Shown here: positions 20,527-33,021 of the stretch, piece by piece
How positions within the stretch are numbered: position 1 is the stretch's first letter
How the letters are laid out: each line of letters starts with the position of its first letter
DNA from: Trichosporon coremiiforme
Lineage: Eukaryota > Basidiomycota > Tremellomycetes > Trichosporonales > Trichosporonaceae
Direction of reading: 5' to 3'
NCBI GenBank assembly: GCA_039545355.1
Contig: BCJJ01000008.1
Location: 868,001-932,000 of the forward strand
DNA length: 64,000 bases
Notes under the pieces: model-generated
Seen by the model: only the letters and a program-made list of their open reading frames with translations
Database searches by the model: none
What the model was told of the DNA's origin: nothing
Made by a program: the position numbers and the translations under genes

Positions 20527-21072
20527 ACCGTCCCTCCCTCATAAAAACCCACCGTATCCTCCCTCACACGCTGTAGACTGAGACTGGATGCAAAATAGCT
20601 AGATCTAGAGACGACACTCCCTCAACGGCCCGCATGGCGGAGTACACCAGAGGTCAGTTATCTGAAGGGACGGCAATACAGCAACAAGAGTTCTTGTACA
20701 TGTCTAGCATCCCTACAAAGCCGGCGAGCCACCAGCGGGTTCTGAGCGACTGTCTCATCGTAAGACTCGACAGATCCCAATGACTTCCTTCGTGCTGACC
20801 GCGGCACTGGCCGCGCTGACGTACAGTAACTTGCGTTTGCGGCGCAGCGACGCGTGCGGTCGCGCGTTTTCATACGGGTAGTATTGCAGTGTATTACAGA
20901 AGAACTCCAAGCCTGTTTGTGTATTCGTGCATCAGTAAGGAGACACAACGTTTGGGTTTTGCGTTTGTGGAGCTGTGACGCGTGCGGGCTGTGATGAAAT
21001 GGTGGGTCATGATGAAGGTAGTGAATGTGGGGGTTAATGAGAGAGGAGAGGAGATGGAGAGCAACCTGCGGA
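20527..21072. other. Convergent 3' flanks of SWP1 and AHA1, no gene supported
   Basis: The spacer holds both 3' ends. A minus-strand frame at 20658-20877 is open but shows no recognisable protein and no coherent start or splice pattern. Confidence 0.5.
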
Positions 21073-22645
21073 TCACTTAAAGGTCGACGCAACGAGACCG
21101 ACGAACACGGCTGCAAGCGTCGCAGCCGCACCAATGCCGACGAGCTGAGGGGTTTCCAGGCCCCACATGCCCGTCGGCTCGGGCTGCTTACCGCCCCGCT
21201 TCCGCCGGCGCGTTCCCGTCGCCGCCTTGGTCGCCTTGCCCGACGGTTTCTCCGCCGTCTTCACCAGCCAGTTCTTACTGCTTGCACTCAGTACTAACCC
21301 TGTCGACTTGAGTCTGGTTGTCAGCTTGAAAGAGCGCAGCGTAGATGAAGCTTGAGAACACTCACCCCTGGATGTAAAACTGGTCGATGGCACGCTCGAT
21401 GTCGCCCTCCTTGCCGGCCGGGACGCCGTCGAGCTTGAACGTGACTGCCGGTTAGCCTCGCTGCAGAGCGCACAAGCTTTAAGATTAGGCACTCACCATT
21501 AGTCGAGTCCGAACCCTGCTTCAGCGTGATCGTCATGGTGCCATAGTGCTCGGTGGGCCATCCGGGGGACTTGGTGTTCCACGACTCAACGAGCTTGGTA
21601 GGGGGCTGGACCTCCTTGACCTGGCCGGAGACGGCGCCGCCGAAGAGCTCAAAGTCGGCACCGGGGGTCGGGGCCATCTTGGCCTGGCTCCTGGACCACA
21701 TGGGAATGCGCGAAGGGTCGGTGAGGAGAGACCAGACGTCGTCAGCCGAGGCGCGGAGGTCGACACTGGCCTCAATGCTGGCGGTCGACGTGACCTTCTC
21801 AGACTTCTTGGCCGCCGGCGCCTTCTCGCGCACCTCTCCCGGCGGGGCGGGGGAGTAGCTCTGCATGCTGCGGGCTGCCGGCGTCGTCGCGCCCGAGGCG
21901 GGAGCAGACCCCGTCAACGAGTCGACGAACATGCCGTGCGCCTGGAGCAGCTCGGGCCGGAACGAGTTCAGCTTCTCCTCCAGAACGGGCGGGAACGCCT
22001 TCTTCAAGTACGGCAGGAGCGCCTCGCCGTCCGCACTGTCCGCGCTGAACTGGAACTGGTAGTCCTCCAGGCCGTCGACCTGCTCGTGGCTGAACTCGGG
22101 ACACGACACCTTGCCCGCCACCTCCTCACCCGACGCCGTCGTACCCGTCCACTTCGCGTCGAACTGCAGGTCGTAGATCGTCAGGAGTCTGGAGGTTAGC
22201 TAAGCCGTAGGGCGGGACAGCAAGCCGCAGCACAATAGCCAGGCAGTTCGAAGCCGCACGAGGTGACTCACTTGCCCTTACGCTGACCCAGGTCACAGTC
22301 ACCCGAGACATTGGTGACCTCGGTGATCTCCGCGCTCTGCTTGCCATCCGAGACCTTGAGACCGGGGAGCTTCTCCTTGACCCATTCGGTCGCCCAAGGA
22401 CCGCAGTTCTTGTTCTGCCGATGTCAGCTCTTGTACACACCGCCATCGAGCTTGTAACAAGCCGTGACACAGACACCGACACCTCAGAGACGTGGCGTCT
22501 CTACCGGGCTTCCTCGGAGAAGGCCACGTTCGAAATGTTCGAATCCGTGACTCGCCTCGACTCAGGGGTCCACGCCTCGATCAGCGATACTCACGCGCCA
22601 GTGGTAGGACTGCTGGAACTCGGTGAGAGGCTTGGGGTTGCTCAT
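21073..22645 (-). CDS. AHA1: Hsp90 ATPase activator Aha1 with C-terminal membrane segment
   Basis: Aha1 binds Hsp90 and stimulates its ATPase. Exons 22595-22645, 22272-22414, 21497-22188, 21366-21444 and 21073-21313 encode 401 residues. The N-domain (~14-150) shows 'YHWRNKNCGPWATEWVKEKL' and 'LLTIYDLQFDAKWTG'. The C-terminal AHSA1 (START-like) domain (~205-335) has 'EASVDLRASADDVWSLLTDP' and 'RIPMWSR'. After it comes a basic linker ('GTRRRKRGGKQ') and a hydrophobic segment at ~377-398 ('LVGIGAAATLAAVFVGLVAS') ending three residues before the stop, like a tail anchor. Typical Aha1 proteins are ~340-350 residues and soluble, so this extension is unusual. A CCAAT-CACGTG element lies ~140-150 bp before the start. 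Confidence 0.9.
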
Positions 22646-25526
22646 TTTGCTCGACGTGCTCGACGGTGGTGTGAAGCGTTGGGAAGCAAGCAATGCCGAG
22701 ATAACGAGTCCGGGGTGGTTGCGATGATGATTTCTGGAATTCTCCAGAGCTCCAGAGAGTTGTCATGTCCGGTGTCCGCACCGAGCCAATCACGTGAGAA
22801 TGGGCTACGTCAGGCCATGTGAGGAACACATGGCCCTCCTTGAGCTCGGACGAGGCACGGTGGCATTATCAGCGTTTCCAGTCGAAATCCAGTTGACATG
22901 CATGGGAGGTGTGTATCTGGAAGTTAGCACGATTGAGATCGTTGTCCGTTGGCAGCAATGGGCAACTCACATCCGCCGGAACGGAGCTTGCTGGATCATT
23001 GATCACCAGCTCGGTACGTGTCGTCGTCGTGGAGCTGGAGCAAACAGGATTGATGTGCGGCGCGTTTGCTGATCTGAGGGAATTACTTTGCGCAGCGCGT
23101 GTGATGCGCGCGCGATCGTTTCGACTCATCTGAAGTTGCACACCGGAATTCACTTTCCGTCCTCAGGCATCCTCTGCAGCGGAGACGGCTCCGCTCTAAG
23201 GCGGGCCGTCATGTAAGGTGCGGCGGATGACGATGGTTATGCATGCAGCGGCGTGCGGCTGGCCAGGTGCGCCAGATGTGGATTGTGGCGTTCCGTTTGT
23301 GTGTGACCCCTGGAGCAGCTGCTCGGGTCTAGAGCCCGCCAGTGACCAACGTGACTGCGATGGCGACAAACACACAACGCCTGCACACAACCACACGCAC
23401 ACAGTGCATGCATCATACACAGCGCCGAGAGCGCCCCATCTCAATGCAGCGCGCACAATGATCGGAAACGTCCTACCATGCATGCCCAGACGCGGGGTCG
23501 TGTGCAGGCGATTGGGACTGATTTAGCCACGCTGCGCCGGCACTTTTAGTTTGAAGCAGAGTGAACTGTGTGAGCTAAGTCGAATGAGGGCGTCTACCGG
23601 TGACGTCTATGTAGTCCGTATGTTTATTGACTCCTGCTGCGCCGTGGTCACCATAGATCACAAATTAGGTCAGCAGCGCTTCGGCCCCCGTAGTGATGAC
23701 CGATGCAGCCGGCCAGAAACGACCCATTCCACCAAGCTCCGAGCAATGCTCCGACGAAGAAGGCTTTGCATGCTGGAGTCATCTTCTTCCCCGAGTTAAG
23801 GCTGATAACAATCGGCAGAAGTCGGACATTCGTCGGCATAGCCGATAATAAGCGAAAGACTGGCTCCGATGCAGTGTTCAACTCGTGCGCACAGACCACG
23901 CTGTTGGGTCCAGCCAAGGCAGTCGGTAGAGTCGCCACCCACCGAACGGTTCGAAGAGCCAGAAACCCGCCAGTCCGGGGGCCCATGTCCCAGCGCGTGC
24001 CTGCGTCATGCTTCACACGCTTCGAAACGCGATCGCCCGTGTCGTGCGGTGGTCGTCTTGACCCGCGTTACAAGAATAGGCCGACTATTCCCCAGCAATC
24101 GATTCTTTGTTGCAGACGGCGCATGAGTGCATTGCATGAACCGATGGGATGTAAGCACAAGCCAAACAATAAGCCGAATCGGTTCTAACAAGTTATGCGA
24201 TGATGTAACGCTCATTGTGTGTACGCCCGAGTGAGCTGTAACCGTAGAACAGCAGACTTAGTGTGTGCACATGCTGAGAGACAGCATGAACGATACTCCC
24301 GTTTCTGGATGGAGTTGGAAGTGCTGAGATCAGATCCCTGCGGGGTTGCGGCGGGGCTTCACAGGCGGCCATGGCCCAGACTGCCGTGAAACGCGTAGTT
24401 ACAGTCCAGGCTGAGGCGCAGAGACCGGCGACTGGCAGGAACAGGGAGGTCCATGCAGAGCGGATGGTTCAGTCCGGCACCCAGCTGGCGCAGCTGGCGT
24501 TGGCGAGGCTGGCGGCGAGGTGAGTGGGTGGCTGCCAGTACGGTCAGTACGCCAGTGCTGGGAACCTGGGACAGTGAGCGATAGCGGTGAGACAGTATGA
24601 CAGAGTGTTGGGAGGATCGGTGGGATCGGTGGGAGAGCGTCCGTGCGAGCGCTGGCGATGCGCACGCCCGCGCACATATGGCACGCCAGACGGGCGACAT
24701 CGCCCAGGGCGCAGGGCGCAGAGGGCGTTCGACTCGGCGCGGCCCAGATCATCGGGACCAGGCCATGCAAGAGTCCACGCTCCACGCCCGAGCGCCCCCT
24801 ATTGCTGGTACGCTTGTACCGCAGAGCCATGCAGAGCCCCTCCAAGCTGCCCAAGCCGAGAAGCATCAGCACCAACGCTCAGGCCGGGCATTCTCATCCT
24901 CCGACGCTCCGCGCGCGTCTTAGTCTCCCAGCGCGCCAGCACCCAGCAAGCGGCGTGAGCCGTGGTCCTGGCGTCTGATGCCTGCTAGCCCGCGTAGACC
25001 GCGATGCTGCCCGCTAGTGGCAGCGCGGCAGCGGCCCACGACCGGCCCGCCTATACTTGCATGCTCGGCCCAGAAAATGCCGGTCCACTGCAAAAGTATA
25101 TCATCTCGTATACCTCATTGTCCCTGGCCAACAATATCAACGCGTCGCCACTACCGCTGCTCCCTCATCAGCTTGCAGTGACCAACGTCTCTCGCCCCCC
25201 AACCTGCAACAACAACAACAACACCATCATCCCCTCGCGATAACACTACAGACAAGGAACACTCCCACCGGTCCTTAAATAACGGTGTCTGCCTCGCCAT
25301 CTCCCCCGAGACCTTAGCTTCAGATCTCCTCGTTCTAGCTGCAATACTGTCATACACACAATCTCGCACTCCTCCACTCGGCCTCCTTCCCCTCCGCCCA
25401 CCCCATCACTCTCGCCCTCTCGCATTCGCGCAGCGAGCACGTCGCCTGCATATACGGCTCGCCAGCGCATTACCTTCAAGGCGACCCCATCATTGTGCTC
25501 CTTTCTCATTCGTCTCCCTCAAAGAA
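22646..25526. other. Long intergenic region, no gene seen
   Basis: This 2.9-kb stretch contains CCAAT plus CACGTG at 22786-22796 for AHA1, a tandem GGTGGGATC-type repeat near 24612-24633, and a long pyrimidine-rich leader at ~25250-25520 before the next start codon. No coding region could be supported. Confidence 0.5.
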
Positions 25527-26949
25527 ATGAGCACACCGATCCTATCCCTCACGTCGACTGTGGTGTCCTCTTCCTCGCCTCGGTCGATCATCTCCCCAAG
25601 ACAACGTACGTGCTGCCCTACGCCTCAGCTGTTTGCCACTTCGGCTCAGCCTTCGACTTCGACCACCCCGATTCAGGCGGTTGTCTCATCCTCGGGTGTA
25701 ATCACTATCAACGAGTTGGCGTCGGCACTCGCCTCCTCCAGCATCAACAGCTACACCGTCTCAGCCCAGGATGCAAAGCTCGCCGGGCCTTCCCGGTGCC
25801 AGTCGCGCAAAACCGCTACAGAGAAGATCCCCAAGATGCACCGCCCGCCTAGCATGACCGGCCCTCCTTCTCCGCCCGACTCTGAGACCGACAAGCAAGG
25901 CCGCCCGGCTGTTGCCGCCCTTCCTCCGCTGATCAAGCCCCGTCGCAGGCTGAATCGCGCAACCCACAGACGCCTCAGCCTGAACCACCAGCGCCAGAAG
26001 TTCCTTCCGCCTCCACCGCCCCCGCCCCCTACGGCGGTCGCCGTTACGGTGACACCACCCCACACACCGAAGCACAAGTCGTCCGAGATGCCCGAGGCAC
26101 CGGTCAGTGACGCTGAGGTCGTCGAGGTGCGCACCAAGACGGGAAAGATCGCGAAAGCGCGTCGCGTGATTGCTCCCAGGCTTCCGACACTGGCCTATGC
26201 CATGCCCGGGCGCAACGGCAAGGTCTGGCAGGAGTCTATCGTGAGTTTCAACGCGTTCAGGGTGGCGAACATCGGTCCTGACATGTACAGTGCTGCATCG
26301 AGCCTTTGGGTGCTTGCATGGGCGAGCAAGCTCCGGGCTCAAGCTTCTGTGCTGAGGTGAGTTTACATTGCGAGGTACTATCATGCAGTGCAATGTTTGC
26401 TGACATGCGCAGCACACCTGCACTGGCGTCAACGAAGACAAGACCGGATGCACGAACCCGGTGTACCACCCGCGGATGAGCCGCTATTGCGCCCTGGGCT
26501 GTGAGTTTGATCGCTGTCGCGCGCGCACAGCCCGCGAGGGCCCTTGGGTGTCTGAGCCAAAGCTGACAACAATAGATCATCATGAGACCGGACGCATCGA
26601 CCCGCTCTATGAGGCTGTCATCAAAGGCCAGGAGCGCGCTGTTGATCGCACTGCTCAGCGCAATGCCGAGATCGAGTCTGCTTTGGCCTGGTTCGACGAC
26701 AAGTTTGGCAAGGTCGTCAACTTCCGAGGCGACGGTCCGGATCCTGTCTGCCCCCCCGTGTCCACGCCGATATCGCAACATCACTCGCGCCTCGACCTCG
26801 CCTGGGGTCCGTACTCCACCTGCCAGGATCGCTACTGGCAAGGTGACTGGAGGGGACCGTGGTCCCTTTCGCCCATCCACTTCAGCCCCACCACCGCCTC
26901 GCGCTCGACCGGAGTGCCGATGCGTCTGGAAGGCGGCCGCAGTGCCTGA
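25527..26949 (+). CDS. Unrecognised protein, Pro-rich with a small Cys/His segment
   Basis: Exons 25527-26240, 26413-26500 and 26576-26949 give 391 residues; both introns end in clear acceptors, the second with CTGAC. I do not recognise the family. The N-terminal ~200 residues are Ser/Thr/Pro-rich with basic patches ('IKPRRRLNRATHRRLSLNH') and a run of eight prolines. The middle exon holds 'HTCTGVNEDKTGCTNP' and 'MSRYCALG', a Cys/His-rich segment that could bind zinc. The last exon has a charged helix-like stretch ('IKGQERAVDRTAQRNAEIES') and a Trp-rich end. A regulatory or cytoskeletal role is possible but not supported. The long pyrimidine-rich leader and consistent splicing argue that it is a real gene. 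Confidence 0.65.
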
Positions 26950-29900
26950 TCAATCACAGTGCTCTGTTCATTACTGGTCGAGACAACGAAGATACGAAGG
27001 AAGGCGCTTCGCAGCATACACGCATTCATCCCATCAATCCAACTCATCCATTACGCTACGTCCCCTATAACGCCCTTATAATGATCCAAGAATTGTATAC
27101 TTCCTCGATACACCATCCTGAATCGCTCTCCCTCTCGAACAAGTCTGTTGTATCCCAGTTGTAATTGCGCTCCGAGCGTGCCCTCAGTTGTAGCCACATT
27201 ATGCACGCTGGCCTGTGAAAACTAAATGACGGTCCAGAACAGACGTGTTGCACAGGCGTCGAGCACGTTCTACAGGCGCCTGACCCGGCCCAGCCAGCCA
27301 CACGCACCTCCCAAAGCCGCCACGACCGCCACTGCTCCCACGCCATGCGATGCTGACTGGACTGCATCTTGCTTCGGGACACGCCATCGCTGCATCGCTG
27401 CAGGCACTGCAGAAGTCGACTCGGTAGAGTTCGGATGCAGTCCGACTTCTGGTTCAGTGTGCGGTTCAGCAGATCATCCTCCCCGATGACCGACAGTACC
27501 GATGGGTACCTTAACGCCTCACACGAGTGACGATGGATCGGGCCTAACTGATAGGCTGTCGGGTACCATGCCGCCGGTAAGAGACGTGACTAAGGGACAA
27601 CCATTAATGCGGCGCGTGCCGCCGACCGTCTGGCCGTGTTGTCCGACGCAGCAGTCCTACCAGTTAGCCCATAGCCCAGTTCCAATTCGGGATCTGGAAA
27701 ATGACAATACCCAGAACTCGAGTGTGCTTGGGGGACGCTGACGTGTGGTCGCAGCCGTAACATGAGGCCGAGAGCTTCAAGCCGACAAGCCGACGAAAAG
27801 ACCGATACATCCATTAGAGACCGTGACTGATGTACTGAAGTAAGACCGGTGAATGGGGAGCTACATGGAGCAATGAGCCGATGCCCGATGCTTGGGGTTC
27901 AAGATGGTTATGTCATTGGGGCATGCGGCGGTCCTTTGCGGAACTCGGATAGAGATCACTCGTCGTTCTCATACCGATATACCGACATACCTACCGACCG
28001 CGTCGGGCTATTGTGATCCGTTGTTTTGGGACGCCGAATGTCATTTTGTCGTACGGTCAATGAGCGTCCGGTCGGCATGGCATGTCGCCACCTCGTCGCC
28101 ATTGATGGGATCATTGCCCGAATGGACTGCTTCGAAGAATCAAGTCCAGACTCCACCATGCTTCCGCGTCTTTGTCAACCTCGTCCATTCTTCTGGACCC
28201 ACTTGTTCAGCTTCTCACTACCTTCTCATGCATCAATCTCGGCTGGGGCGTTGAGAGCTGTGCAGGGATGTCATAATTCTCCCGAACCAACGCGACGTAC
28301 GACGCCCGGCGAGGACGGAGTTCTGAGGGTGTACAATCGTTGCATCGGAGTGTCGTCGGGACGAAGACGACGCAGAAACACGGACGTCATCACGGACTGG
28401 TCACGAACATAAAGAGCACACGTTCATCGACTCGTCAGGCTCGCCAAACGTAGCAGGGAACTGCAGATGAGTCTCGGCCCCGCAAACCGTCAAGCCATAC
28501 CGTGCGCCGCCGCCGTTGGGCCGGTGCCGTCGCACAGTGCATAGAGGGGGCCCGTCTGTCTGTGCGTTGGGCTCTGGGGACTCCTCAACTTTTAGCTCGT
28601 GTGCTCGGAGCACTGCTCCAGCGCAATGGTCTCCCCAGATAGGCGGTAGGTCGCTCCATGCCCAACGAACCGGAAAGTATAGCCCCTTCCCACGAAAGAC
28701 AATGCCATGAGTGTGCTTCACTGCCTAGTAGGTCCGGCATAGCCGACGGCACGTAGCGGTGAGGAGCACAACGAGCAACAATTAGGCACTGAATTAATGC
28801 AAATACGGCGCCGGAGCCGGATAGGGGGACCCCTTCTGTCGACCAAGGCGCCCCGCGGGCCCTTATGCCCCCATCTGGCTGGTGGTGTCACACGCACACA
28901 CGCCTCCCAGCCGCCCTCCATCCTGAGTATCGTGCAGACACGCGCCACAGCCACGAAGCCACGACGACTCTGTGTGATACTCCATCCCCTTGCCCTGGGC
29001 AGCCCTGGACTGGGTGCTCTTTGTCCGAATGTCTGTGAACACTGTCCGACAGTCTGGTGGGAGCATACGTAAAGTACATCTGGAGGAGGACAAGGGGGAC
29101 AGAGGAGGTGATTTGGGATGGGACGGTGTGAGCCAGATCTCTGGCAAGCCGGCGGTTTGAGACTGAGAGTACGCTGGACCGAAGGCCGTGAAGCTGTAGG
29201 CTGTATGATGTATGATGGGCCAGATCTCTTTGTCCATGTGCGTTTTGTTTGTACTCGAGTGCTGACTCGTCACCGGGTCACATGTGTTTCCCCTGGTTCC
29301 CTCGCCCGGCACAACGCTGCTTATCCGGATCACACACCTTCAGGCTGGTAGTGTTAGCTGGAGTTGAAGCTGGGACGTAAGCTACCCAACGCGACCCGCT
29401 GTAAGACGACCGTTGCCGACACCAGCGGAGAGATCAGTCGGGACTTGGCACTCATCGGGTCAAAACCTCAGTCCGTTGTGGTGGTCAGTTCCCGACACAC
29501 CTGGCTGATGATCAGGCTATCATCAATGCGCTGCTAGATCTCTCACGGCCTCCCACGACCACTCACGACCTCTCACGAGCACGTCCGGAGCACGTTCACG
29601 CATGTTTGTCGCTCGAGCCGGTACTGACCAGAGCTGAAGTTTGCTCACGGACGTCGCCCAGTTCACACAGACTCTGCCACAGACATCTGCCACAGGGTTC
29701 ACACAAGCATCTGAGGACTCGGATCTCGTCACTGCAGACCAGCCTCCGGAACACCTATTCCAGGTCTCACAGGACATCGGGCGAACTCGCACTCTAGGCT
29801 GCTGACTGATCCGGCTTACCTGCCTATGGTCAGAGTCCTCAACGGCGGCTAGTTGTGCTCAGCTCGGCCTGAACCTCGCTCAGGCGTGTCTTGGAGATGT

Positions 29901-30210
29901 CTTGGAACAAAGTCCAGATCGCGGCGTCGTGCGCCGCACATGCATGGCACGGCGAACTAGGGCATGGTATGGAAGTATGCGTATAGCTAGGTCTGGTTGG
30001 GGTTACACTGCCGCCAACAGCGCGCAGAAATTGCCCTGGTTGGTTTGTGCTGGATCGGATCTCGGAAAGCTGGGTTCACGGGTTTCCTAAGCGATACGCG
30101 GGCGTCAAGACTCGCTTATCTCTCGCTTTCTCTTCATCGCTCGAGGCTGGACGTGGCACTGGCACTGATGTCGTGGGTTGCTGGCGAAGGAGGTTGGCAG
30201 GAGCTGGCAC
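26950..30210. other. 3.3-kb region without recognisable genes
   Basis: This is the largest gene-free stretch of the window. Open frames on both strands are short and unlike any family I know, and the CTGAC-AG intron pattern is absent. Scanning for tRNA-like B boxes gave nothing convincing. Confidence 0.5.
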
Positions 30211-32359
30211 TCAGTAGCTGCCCCGGTAGCGCTGGCCGCCGCCGCGGCCACCACCTCCTCGACCACCACGGCCACCACCTCCGCCAGAGCGGAAGGGGCC
30301 GTTGCGCGGCCGCTCGTCGCGCGAGTCGCGCCCATCGCGGCGATCGCGCATCATGCGGTCATAGTCGTCTCCCCAGCCCGCGACGTTGCCTCCGCCAGCG
30401 CCCGAGGCGCGCCACTCGCGCTCCATGTCGCGCTCGCGATCACTACCACGGCCACGGATACGTAACCCGCCGCTCGAGTTGGAGTCCGAGTCCCAGTCCC
30501 GCATCGGGCGTGGGGACGGCTGCCGACGCCGCTTCTGCCCGTTATGCAGAGCCTGCTGGAGCAGCCCGCCCTTCCCGTCTTTCCCGCTCGAGGAGCCGGG
30601 TAGGCTCATACGGCCAAACTTGATCGGACCGCCACGGTCGCGACGGTCGTCACGTCCACGACCGCGGTCACGGTCCCATGGTCGCCGATCGGGTGAGCGA
30701 GATCGGTCCCGCCGACGAGAGAACCAGTCGTCACTGTCCGTCCCGCTCCGCCGGTCGGCGAAGCGGTGTCGCTGCTGCTGCTTCTCCCGTCCCCGGCGGC
30801 CGGGGTTCGCACCGCCGAACTTGGAGTAGGACGTCTCCTCTGGCAGTTCGTCGAAGCGGTGGTGCTTGCCCTGTCTTCGCGGGAAGGACGCGAAGGGCCC
30901 CCGGTTCGCGATGACCTCGCTGAACGCACTCTGGAGCACTGGTCGCGCTAAGCTTCCGCGTCGCTTGCCGCAGTCGTCGCCGAGATGTCCATCCTGGTTT
31001 GTCAGTTAATGGCACCGAAGATTCAACTCACCATGGCACAATTGTAGCACCACTTGGTCTCCGGGTTGCCGCCGACAGCCTCCTTCGTCCATCCCTCCGC
31101 GGTATCGCGCTCCTCTAGACTGTGGTCCCGCTCTGACGGAGTGCGGTACACGTACATGCGCCAGATGAGAGGGCAGGTCTGCCGTCAGCTCAGATGCGTG
31201 GATACTCAGCTTACGTTCTCCATGTGATCGCGCATGCCACAGCGGTTACAGCCTCGTATCCGCGCAGCGCGAGAGGCAGGATCGGGACAGTCTTGTTTCC
31301 GGTGTCCTCGCTTACCACACCCAAAGCACACGATGCCCCAAGGGCAGTCTCGCCGGTCATGCTCGTCCATGGCGCCGCACGTCGTACACTGGGAGTCAGA
31401 TAAACAAGCTAATCGTCCCATCTCACAATGATATGCGGGCATTGCGCCTCCTTGTGTCCCGTCTTCTTGCAGCGACGACACACTTGGCGCTGGTCAGCGG
31501 CCGCAAGGAAGGCAGCCTCGTCCTCATCCAGCTCGTTGAAGTATCGCGAAACAGCCTGCTGTCAGCTCTCTGCCAAGGAATTCTAGCTCACCTTGGCGTT
31601 GTAGTCGTCGACAACGTGCACGCCGTCCTGATGTCCGACAAAGGAGTCCTCAATCGGATCATTCTCCTCATCGCTCTCCATCAAACGGACATGCTCGGGA
31701 AGCAGGAGGCCGCTCTTGTCGCCAGCATGCTCCTCTTCCTTCTCCGCCTCGTCCTTCTCTGCGCGTTCTCCGTCCAGCTTCGCTTCCGTCTCGGGGTGCG
31801 GCTCGACGTCGATGTCTATCAGGATCGGCTTCTTGTTCCTGCCCTTTCCGATCTGGAGCTCCTTGGCTCCGGTCTCGACGAGCTCACCGTCTTCCGCATC
31901 GTCATCGTCGTCCTTGTGCACAAAGCTGGAGAGGAGGGACTTCATTGGCGTGAACGCGGATGGGTGGTACTCAGGAACCGAAGCGGGGTCGGTGTTGATG
32001 TCAAAGGACGGCTCGCGGCTCTTCCCTTTCGCGCTCGGGGTGCGCTCTATCGCCTGCTTGCTCGACTCGGCCGCCGCGACCCTAGCGTCGCTCTCCGAGT
32101 CATTGCAAAAGTCCATAGGCTCGCTCCTTGGCGAGCTCTTGCTGAGGTCGATGTAATCAACGTCCGGTGTGCTCTTGCTGAGATCGATGAAGTCGGACGC
32201 CGGGTCAAGAGTCGGCTCTGCTTCCGTGAGAGTGATCTTCGCCTTGCGACGGTTACGCCTCTTCTTCTCGTCGCCAGATGACGGCGCAGACGCAGTCTTC
32301 TCGCCGACGGACGAGAGGTCTAACGACCGTTTCCTGTTCTTGCCTTTCCCACGAGCCAT
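30211..32359 (-). CDS. Air1/Air2-like zinc-knuckle protein (TRAMP complex)
   Basis: Air proteins are RNA-binding subunits of the TRAMP poly(A) polymerase complex that feeds nuclear RNAs to the exosome. Exons 31592-32359, 31427-31555, 31215-31388, 31032-31178 and 30211-30993 encode 666 residues. Five CCHC knuckles are visible: 'CRRCKKTGHKEAQC', 'CTTCGAMDEHDRRDC', 'CFGCGKRGHRKQDC', 'CNRCGMRDHMENTC' and 'CYNCAMDGHLGDDC'. Between the fourth and fifth lies 'CPLIWRMYV', the IWRxY-type motif known to contact the Trf4 polymerase. The N-terminal ~270 residues are acidic and disordered. The C-terminal ~240 are Arg/Asp/Ser-rich and end in RGG repeats ('GGGGRGGRGGGGRGGG'). Four introns of 36-38 nt all carry CTGAC branch sites. 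Confidence 0.88.
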
Positions 32360-33021
32360 AATGAGTGTCGCGGTCGGAGGTGGTGTGGGAGTGCAAGGAA
32401 CAGAGCTGGCGGCTTGGATTGTTTTGGCTTTCGGAGCCCTTGTCTCCAGTCTCGAAATCTTGACCCAGTGGCGACTGATCTCCACAGCGGGGCCAAACGC
32501 GACGCCAGACTGCAGCCCATCGCGTGGCTTTGTTCCCGCCCAATTTTCTTGTAATGAAACGCAGGCCGAGTTTTCTATTCTCGCCGCCGGAGCCTCCGCG
32601 CACGAGCTTAATCAAAAGCTAATCGCTGATTAGCCCGGCTGAGCCGAACATTTTGACTCGGCCGGGCCGTGGACTGTCTGGAGATTGGGAGCCTCGAACG
32701 TCCAATCGAGTAAAACTCAAGCAGCGACAGCATCGACTTTCTCGTCGTCGTCAATAAAACCTCCTCGACCGTCTTCCGTCTCTCGGCAGACGACTCAAGG
32801 AATAGACTAGACTTAGAAAAGGCTACACCGACACCTAAGTCGCGTGTAACTCTGACTCTAGCTCGTTGACTTTGCTTTCACCGCCCGATCGTTGTTTCGA
32901 CTCGAGTCAATCTCCGTGTCGACCTCGAATCTGCGAGCAAGTGCAGCTGGACTCGCCACCCCATCCCACCTCTAGATAAAACCTCTTGCTTCACCAATCG
33001 GCGTCAAGCTTAACTGCAACC
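32360..33021. promoter_or_regulatory. Divergent promoter region of the Air2-like gene and ILS1
   Basis: A 662-bp spacer lies between two divergent starts. The last ~150 bp before ILS1 are CT-rich. No CACGTG box was found here, unlike many neighbouring spacers. Confidence 0.4.

Noticed and set aside
20658..20880. A small minus-strand open frame between SWP1 and AHA1
   Set aside because: No similarity, no clear start context and no intron pattern; it fits a 3' flank.
21272..21292. A 21-nt putative intron in the last exon of AHA1 (GTTAGT to GCAG)
   Set aside because: It is too short for splicing, and the frame stays open through it.
22530..22570. GTTCGAATCC resembling a tRNA B box
   Set aside because: It lies inside the first intron of AHA1 and the flanking bases cannot form a cloverleaf.
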